Positions 56,691-64,000 of a stretch of DNA of 64,000 nucleotides are shown here, piece after piece. Every line of letters begins with the position of its first letter. Position 1 is the stretch's first letter. The stretch is from Sanghuangporus weigelae. Lineage: Eukaryota; Basidiomycota; Agaricomycetes; Hymenochaetales; Hymenochaetaceae. The position numbers and the translations under genes are program-made. Location of the stretch: positions 186,001-250,000 of the forward strand of contig CP137322.1 of assembly GCA_033182465.1 (NCBI GenBank). The letters run 5' to 3'. The notes under the pieces are model-generated. The model was not told where the DNA came from and did not search any database. It was given only the letters and a program-made list of their open reading frames with translations.

Positions 56691-58047
56691 TCAGGATTTA
56701 TCTTTTTTAACCCCAAGATTTGTCTCAGCGTCATGAACGATGCTGACCTTATGAGAGCTAGCAGCAGTGATAGCTGGAGTTGTAGTGACAAGCATGTCAC
56801 TAGCAGCGGGTACGAGGTCATCGAGGCGCAAGCTTTGGGTCATGATAGTGCGGTTCATATCTTCGCGGAGACTCGATCTTGCATTCAACGATGCAAGTAC
56901 GCAGTTGTAATACACTAGGCACCAAATATTCCGTGCATCAATAAGGGTTACTCAGGAGCATCGATTTGGTCTGCTTACATTTGGAAATGCAAAAGTCCAT
57001 TAGCAGATAGACGAATGACCGCGGCATCGTCTCCGCAGCAACAAAGGCCACAATGGACATTATGCCCGCTATCAATCCTGATCCGACAGTGAATGCAACG
57101 AGGATATTGATAACCCCATCTGTTCTCTTGAACCCGACGCGTAGTTTCCATAAAAAGTAGGCAATTGACAACGCGAGCACCGTGCCCGTAAAAAGAACTA
57201 TAATGTTCATGGCTCGCTCGAGCTTGAGAATTGACGAAAGCGGCTTCACATGCGCCAGGTGCAGGTAGATGGACGATACTATAAGTTGAACCAACGAGCA
57301 CAGGGCAAGAGCACCAGTCAAGAAATGGTTTCTATCGCTCACTAAAAGAGACGCGTCAGTACAGAGACGACCTGCGATAGGTATCTATTGCTCACGATTG
57401 AAGACACGCATGATATAGAAGGAGTGCACCAGGCCTACAATGACAGGAGAGAATGGGGCCGAGCTATATATGTCTCTGTACGTACGAGAAACCATAAACG
57501 GTAAGTAAGAGTCCAACAAAGTAGAGTTGTACGCACCTGCCCAAATTATTGAGGTTGTCCACGTTTCCGAAGTCCTTGACGAAATAGATATAAAGGAACT
57601 TGAGAACAAGAATGAGATACACCGTGTCAAGGATCCACAGTAGGACAGCGAATATCTTGAGCCACGACTTGTCGGTCCGAAAATATGTCTGCAAAATTTC
57701 TTAGTCTTGTTGGCATATAACTCATTTTATGGGATTTAACCTCGAGATAGAACCAAAGCTGGATACAGCTGACTGCCCATAGCCTAACGAGGGACTCCCG
57801 ATAAGTTTTCAGGTAAGAGATGCGATATGGACTGCAATAACTGACGCAGTCGAAAATCTAGGTAAATAGGCGCCCAAAATCAGATGGTGTCCTACGCAGT
57901 TCAGACGTAAGGGAAATACACGACGTACATGACGGTGAGGAACAAGCATCCGTACTGAACGATCAATTAGTTGAGCGATACGATGACAGTAGCCATAATG
58001 AGTCATACAGTACTATTTAGTTCTGATTGTCCACCAGTCGAAGACAT
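56691..58047 (-). CDS. DUF6534 multi-pass membrane protein, copy d
   Basis: MSSTGGQSELNST at 58047, then YGCLFLTVM, microexon FSTA (57846-57857), LWAVSCIQLWFYLE, TYFRTDKSWLKIFAVLLWIL, FLYIYFVKDFGNVDNLNNLG, IYSSAPFSPVIVGLVHSFYI, NHFLTGALALCSLVQLIV, LERAMNIIVLFTGTVLALSI, RVGFKRTDGVINILVAFTVG, FVYLLMDFCISKC and YYNCVLASLNARSSLRED. CVLASLNAR is uninterrupted, as in copies a and e. After ITAASSHK a GTCAGC donor may start a further intron; the read-through stop is 56691-56693. Membrane function unknown. No clear TATA box was seen, unlike copies a, b, c and e. Confidence 0.82.
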
Positions 58048-60254
58048 GGCGGATGCGACATGAACGAGAAAGATGTGAATGAGTTTCGCAAGTAACTTTG
58101 TCCGGCATGTTAATAAGAGAACGATGCATAAGATGGGAATTCCAAAACTTATATGGTGTGTACCTACCAAGAACGTTTCCAAATGATACTGATGGCAACA
58201 ATTGCAAAGGAAGACCCTATACCATCGTCTTTAAAGCATTCGAGAAGAAGCAAAAGATACTTGCTAAAGTGCACCGCGAAGACTAATATCCTCTAGTACA
58301 TGGATGGTGATTTTATCCAAGAAACACATGGAATCCAAGCGAATTGCAGGGCGCAGAGAGGGCAATGTAAGAACTTGTGATCGCCGGAAAGTGCGGAATT
58401 TCGTCAGAGGCTCTGGCCGAATCTAATACATTGGGCTGGGGTTATTGTATGGCTCGGCCATCACCCCCCACCATGCTCGTGTCCATGGCCATGGAGTCAA
58501 TACGATGTTGATGGATGGAATTGAGAATATCTGTGGGAATAGGTGACAAACTCAGTTACGTGAGTCTCGTCTGACTCATTATCTTTAGGCACGTGCATTT
58601 CCCTCAACTTCATCCAATAACTTAGAGAATGGCTGGCGCGGGCGTGGTTATATGCATGCCGAAACGCGATGAAGAACGAAGGTATGACTCAGACAATCTC
58701 GTCTATTACGCCCTCTCGTCTATTACAAGACTCGTTCGGCCTTCTTGAAGTCTACACGGACATTGCGGTGTTTGAGGCGTAAGTCCAACCTTTTCGGGGT
58801 ACTACCTCAAGCTCCGAAATACTTGAGGTTGTGTCCAAGGCGTCCTTTTGGTGAGAAGAAAGTCAAGCTCATTAGTCTGTTCGTCTATTATCTAAATCGA
58901 GAATTTTGGTCCGCGAAGTCTCTCTCTCTCTCTCCAACTACAGTCGGGTTTTAGAGTTGAGAAGCTCGCGTCCTTGTTATCGAAGCGCCATTTTGACAAC
59001 TTTTGAAGATATAGCTTGAATGCTAATTTCGAATAGAGAAGAGAAATTATTGACGATGATTTTCCGCGGAAAATTTTATGACCGTGTGTCTACGCACGGC
59101 TCCACCCATCACCATCGACCAACCATACACAAGCTAACAGTTGAGAAAATCAATGTGGGCGCCCTCTCGATTGCAACCGGTCAAAGATAGTGGAGCAACT
59201 TCCTCGATGATTGTCGGCGCTCTGTCCTTTGATCTCCCAAAGCTGCGAGAACTAAAGCAATGGAAGCCGCTTAGATCTCCTATACACATGGATGGGCGAC
59301 AGTTCGAGTGATGACTGGTTGCAACGCATCCCTGGGAATGGCCGATGCAGAGGGAAGACAAGCGAATTATTCAGTAGTAATGTTACAACCGCCATCTTCA
59401 CTCATCACAACTTTACCAACGCCAGACGTGCTATCTGAAATTGTCATGACCTTGAGAAGATACCGATTTAAATAAGGGGTGAGTACTACGGAACTCTCAA
59501 GGGCGAGTGTGGCATGCAATGCATTATCCTTGCAAGCGAAGCCTACCACCGACCTCAATCGAGAATTTTATGACTTTGTCGAACGTCAACTGAAAGGTAC
59601 AGAAGAGGATCTGATGCCATCTTCCTGATGATTGGCGCATCGTCTGATAAGCTTCCGTCGTTTCTCTGTCTGGGAGAAAATCAGGGAACCTGAGCGCGAC
59701 CCTGATTATTTTGCCGACGTCCCTATCCCCTTGCCCTCGCAAACACCTTGTTTAGAAATCGATGTTTTTCCCCCCTCAGTTTTTAAGGTTCCTGAGCGGC
59801 TCCTCGGACTGGTCAGTAAGAAGAGAGGACAGTGGACAGTAGTCCGAGCTTCCTTAGGTACGAACAAAAGTACGATGATTTTGTACTTATAATAATCCAC
59901 TTTATCCACACAAAAATCCATTGAATAACGTTATTGGATTACCTATTACATTCGATGCACAGCGTAAGAAGAAAAGGGGACATCCTGGATCCGGTACACA
60001 AGCACAACAGAACAAAACAGAACACAATGAATGATAACAACAGGCCGACATACAAGAAGTCCGTGCTCCGCCCGCTGTGCAAAATAACCAATCTCGCTTT
60101 AGTCATAGAACATTATGACACTATGATACCCCAAAGCGTTTCTGTTCTCATGAATTATACAGCGGAACTAAGCGTGTTGGTTGCTGTCTTGAAATCAGAT
60201 ACGGAGCCGTCGGCGTCGTACTTTGCAAAAGACAAAATAAAGTCAATAAGCAGC
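58048..60254. other. Intergenic region of about 2.2 kb
   Basis: Contains a (CT)n tract at about 58919-58934 and the short repeat TCGTCTATTA several times between 58695 and 58895. Short frames only, none supported. Confidence 0.45.
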
Positions 60255-61749
60255 TCATAGCCTGGAAGAAAGAAACATATATTCGTACCCTCTTTCCCCC
60301 TGATTCGGGGTCGACATCGATGTCCACTCGGCATTCGATAGCTCTCGCATTATATGCCTACAAGCGAATCCACAGTCGGCCAACTCCGCAAACTTCAAAT
60401 TAGGGAGTTTAAGTGCGCACCTTGTGTGAGTCGGAAGTGATAGTGGCAGATCCCGCAGTAGCGCGCGTCCGGGAGCCCGAACTGGCGCTGGTCGAAGCAA
60501 GGTCATCCAGATGGAAGCTCATGCCTCCCGCTGTGCTATACTGGTTTCCACGAAGTGCAGAGCGGGCGTTCAACGATGCAAGCATACAGTTGTAGTACAC
60601 TGTAAAAAAAAGGAAATCATGTCAGCGGCCTGCTTCCGACAGCTGGCAAAACAAAGACCAAATAACTTACGCTTCGCCATGCAGAAGTCAATCAACAAGT
60701 AAATGAACGAGTTCGGGAGGGCCTCGGCCGCAACGAACGCCACGATGGCCATAATAGATGTAATCAGCCCCGTTCCAATCGTGAAGGCGACAAGGCGGTT
60801 GATGATGCTCTCCGTCTTCTTGAAGCCAGAACGACGGTTCCACAGGAGGTAGATGAGGACAAGCGCAATCGCCGTGTCGGTGATCAGGACGATGACGTTC
60901 ATCGCGCGCTCATACCTCACGATCGTTACAAGCTGCTCGAGGTGCTGGAATGAACGAGTCTTTGAGATATAAACGACCGTTACGATCAACTGCGCTGCTA
61001 CAAGGAACGCAAGGCCTCCTGTGATGAAGTAGTTGCTGTTGCTCACTGTGAAGTAGTTCAATCAGTGGCGTTCAATATACCGAAATGAACGCTCTGGGCT
61101 AGACTTACGGTTCCATGCACGCATGACGAATAACGCCTGTACCATGGCCGCAATAATCGGCGAGAACGGAGCAGAGCTGTATATGTCTCTGAAAAACGAC
61201 GATTCGTCAGCTTTGGAACTCCTCCAAGGCATTTAGCGACACAATACTTACTGTGGCAGGTTATCCAAGAAAGCGATATTCCCGAATTCTCGAACGAAGT
61301 AGATGTACAGGAATTTGAAGACCAGGATGAGATACACGGTGTCGAGGACCCACAACAAGATGGTGTATACTTTGAGCCACAATTTGTCCGTGTGCAAGTA
61401 TTTCTGTAAAATTTGCGAATTTGATAAACATTTGGTGTTTATCGAGAATCAAAATTTCTTACTTCGATGTAGAACCATAGTTGGAGACAACTGACTGCCC
61501 ATAAACTGTACGAATCCAAGTCAGCATTCCTATTCAACGTGAAGATTTAGCGAGTAGAACCTACGCTGTAGAAAAGCTAAATTCGCGAATAACGATAGAA
61601 AGTCAGTTAATCTGACCATCGATCAGTTAAACAACGATCAACTGCGCACATCACGGTGAGGAACAAGCATCCATACTGAATAGAAGGTTAGCATTCCGTC
61701 GGTAGCGAACCGAACGAAGAGAACATACTGTACTATCCAATTCAGACAT
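60255..61749 (-). CDS. DUF6534 multi-pass membrane protein, copy e
   Basis: MSELDST at 61749, YGCLFLTVM, microexon coding FST (61565-61576), KYLHTDKLWLKVYTILLWVL-type exon, FLYIYFVREFGNIAFLDN, IYSSAPFSPIIAAMVQALFV, NYFITGGLAFLVAAQLIV, YERAMNVIVLITDTAIALVL, RSGFKKTESIINRLVAFTIG, FIYLLIDFCMAKR and YYNCMLASLNARSALRGN. The last exon reads AYNARAIECRVDIDVDPES, the tail motif shared with copy a. All junctions tested are GT..AG and in frame, with a late stop at 60255-60257. TATAAAG at 61862-61868 lies about 113 bp before the ATG. Best-preserved copy of the array; function unknown. Confidence 0.85.
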
Positions 61750-63728
61750 GACGGCGGGCTGTCTTGGTCGGGAATTGAGAAGTCAATGAAGGTGTGCGCC
61801 AAGAGGGTTCAGAGAGCTTAGCGCGGATGCAGGGCCGTCTTCGGTGGTAACCCTACCGGAGCTTTATAACCGGGCTAAATTGGGCCCTCATAATAATAAG
61901 ACAATCTCGTAACTGGTCAGGCTGACAATGCACTGCGGACACACCTAGAAAGTATATCAGGTAGATCCCATGCCCTGCGCTGCACTGCGTTGAGACCGTG
62001 GGTCACAGAACCACGTTCTCATCAAACATAATACTCCGACCATCACGAAATGGGCGCCGGTCAGGATTAGAACACACAAACCTAATCGAGCAGATTACTG
62101 CCGGGAGAAGATTACAACCGCGGGATTCTGCGTCGTCTCTTCACTTTTCTGCCCATTTCCAGACGAGCTCCATGATCGAAGGAAAGAGACCTTTGCTATC
62201 ATCCCCATCTTCCAAGGCACCGCCATCCGTGGTGCAATATTTCTCCCATTAGACCGTTCTTCTCCGGCCTTCTTATAAGATACCGCTTCGTCTTACTTTA
62301 CTGTTGAATTGCACGTGTCTCTGCTGTCATCAGTGTTAAGAATTGTTCTTCCACGGAGTTTTCAGCCTGAAACTCGTATAAAGCGCAATCAGATACGTAT
62401 ATCCATAGATTGGGTAGAAGACTGACCCACATGATACTGATAGATCACACATTGTACGCCCTGCTTCTTCCTGATGAATCAAATTCTAATCGCGATGATG
62501 TTCAGATCCCATTATGGTGTAATGTGCAACAGATGCTTCCGGATGAGCTGGGAAACGGGCCACTCCGGCACGTTGATGCGGGTCTTATTTCGGTACATCG
62601 ATGCAGAGTTTCAGTCTCTCACCGCCATCATCCAAACCAGGTGAGATAAAAGTTTTCGTGATAAAAGGATGAATGAACATACCAACACCATTACTAGTAC
62701 TAGCGCCCGCTCGACTCGGTTTAAAATTAAGAGACCGCGCGCGTATTTTCTTAATGTAACATCAAGGAAGCTTGCGGTTCCCGCACAATGACCTGGATTG
62801 ACGCCGGCTTGGTATTAAGACCTTCCTTTTCCCAGACACATATATAGACTTGCATATCATTGATACCAGGAGCTGCAGAAGGTGACAGTGAAGCTTCTAA
62901 CACCACACGATACGACCAATCTGTCAGCAGATTTCTGAAAGGCTTCCATCTTTCATGATGCAGTGCCTCACAGGGCTTCGAAATCCATGACGCGAAATCT
63001 TTTTTTTTTCCTTTCTTCGTGGTGCATAATGTTGGTGGATGAATCACGAGCTTCGGGAATGATAGGCATGCAGTCAAACGGACCGCCGTGATGCGCGAGA
63101 GAGCAAAGGGCAAAGGCAAACTGCATATCGTCGTGATGTGATGCAAGTCTTCCGGAAGCTGATCGGCGTCGAGTTTATTAACCGTCTATTTCCCTTTTTG
63201 GGCAGCACACCAGCACACCACCCAAGGTTCAAGAGCCAAGGTTCCAAAGTTCCAGACTATCTTAGGTCCTCCTTTAAACTCGCTTTCTCGCGGCATCACC
63301 TCCCTTGGTCCTCGAACCGTGCCCAATCCAACGAGTTCTACAAAATTTCCTGGGAGACTCTTTTCCCTTGTGTACCGTCACACCATTTGCGGAATCGCCA
63401 CAACGGAAGCCGAAAATCGATGTGATGCGAAAGAGAGGACTCACGAAGCAGATCGGGTCCTGTTCTTTCTCTGATCGGAATATATAGCCAGCCCCGTTCG
63501 CAGTTCTATACCCTTGTTATCAGCTATGATCTCGTGTGATGCGAGCAGTACGCGTTCGTGCCGGTGTGATCTCAGAAGTAGAACCACATCCAGAACCAGA
63601 AGAGCACAAAAGAGGGTGATCAGAATCGCTCGCTCTGTCACCGGCCTATTAAAATTTCATATAAAGAACGCAGAACGCACATACATACATATATATACCT
63701 AAGCGCCTGGCTCTTCTCACCAGCAACC
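61750..63728. other. Intergenic region of about 2 kb
   Basis: Holds the promoters of copy e and hydrolase 4 (TATATATA at about 63690-63697, about 35 bp before its ATG). Otherwise a T-run at 63001-63010 and no supported gene. Confidence 0.5.
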
Positions 63729-64000
63729 ATGTCCAAGGATCCCAACTATCGTCCGCGAGTCGCTCCTTCCCTCCAGCGAGCCTACGCCTGGTTCTGGCTC
63801 GGTACAATCCTCGTCCGTATACCCTACTGGGTCGTAACAAACTTAACGCCCGCACAACGACCCCGCAAGTCATGGCCACTTAAAAAGGCTGTGTTCCTGA
63901 GGTTCGTTCGGGCATGGCTCAAGGGATATGAGAAAGCGTGGGTATTTTCTGCCCCGTTAGGTAATTATCTTTACTAATTTTTTGCTTCCGTCTCTTTCCT
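63729..64000 (+). CDS. Alpha/beta hydrolase fold-3 esterase, paralogue 4, N-terminus (cut by window edge)
   Basis: MSKDPNYRPRVAPSLQRAYA is followed by a hydrophobic anchor (WFWLGTILVRIPYWVVTNL) and TPAQRPRKSWPLKKAVFLRF. This corresponds exactly to exon 1 of paralogue 2 (ARLPWWIITNLTPFQRPRRS) and, more distantly, of paralogues 1 and 3. A donor GTATTT follows GYEKAW at about 63941, at the same place as the intron of the other three, so the exon probably ends there and the catalytic exon lies outside the window. The call rests on this N-terminal similarity only. Confidence 0.7.

Noticed and set aside
59632-59892. 86-codon plus frame between DUF6534 copies d and e
   Set aside because: Lacks any known motif and has no family support; most likely chance.
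1-64000. tRNA, rRNA, CRISPR arrays or bacterial-type operons
   Set aside because: No tRNA-like arms with a GTTCGAAT-type box, no rRNA-like stretch and no regular repeat-spacer pattern were found by eye; coverage is not exhaustive.

Overview
The window is nuclear DNA of a filamentous basidiomycete, most likely an Agaricomycete and plausibly a wood decayer. Genes are dense and cut by many 50-65 nt GT..AG introns. The families are typical of that group: secreted aryl-alcohol-oxidase-type GMC oxidoreductases, small secreted cysteine-rich 'glycopeptide' proteins, a large DUF6534 membrane family and DUF7330. No rRNA, tRNA, CRISPR or bacterial-type operon was seen. Family names come from motif recognition by eye; no database was searched.

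Layout. 0-4.2 kb: two tandem GMC oxidoreductases, the first cut by the window edge. 4.9-12.7 kb: an Emi1/DUF3128 CX9C protein (-), a DUF7330 membrane-anchored protein, an LtrA-like multi-pass protein and a UCH37-type deubiquitinase (all +). 13.7-16.7 kb: two tandem secreted glycopeptide genes, the first with decayed splice sites. 17.1-18.9 kb: bleomycin hydrolase. 19.2-20.5 kb: a non-autonomous hAT-like DNA transposon. 20.9-26.7 kb: an F-box/LRR-like protein, then a divergent pair of an FAD monooxygenase (-) and an alpha/beta hydrolase (+). 27.3-29.5 kb: CDC6, with two MluI cell-cycle boxes upstream. 30.1-46 kb: a second hydrolase, a secreted protein of unknown function, nicotinamide riboside kinase, an Mtf2-like mitochondrial protein, a WW-WW-MyTH4-RhoGAP protein, a DMAC1-like small mitochondrial protein, enoyl-CoA hydratase and a RING E3. 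47-61.8 kb: five tandem DUF6534 membrane-protein genes, all on the minus strand, with a third hydrolase between copies 3 and 4. The start of a fourth hydrolase runs off the right edge.

Housekeeping blocks (CDC6, UCH37, NRK, ECH, RhoGAP, Emi1, DMAC1) alternate with family-expansion blocks (GMC, glycopeptide, hydrolase, DUF6534). The expansion blocks hold the most interesting signals. Two hydrolases 28 kb apart and inverted share a nearly identical second exon but a much more diverged first exon, as in gene conversion. Two adjacent DUF6534 copies share an intron that the other three lack. All five DUF6534 copies keep a 12-nt microexon, and microexons of 5 and 12 nt are needed to restore the FAD monooxygenase and the NRK. 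Gene models were spliced by hand; starts, last exons and some junctions are inferences, as noted in each entry.
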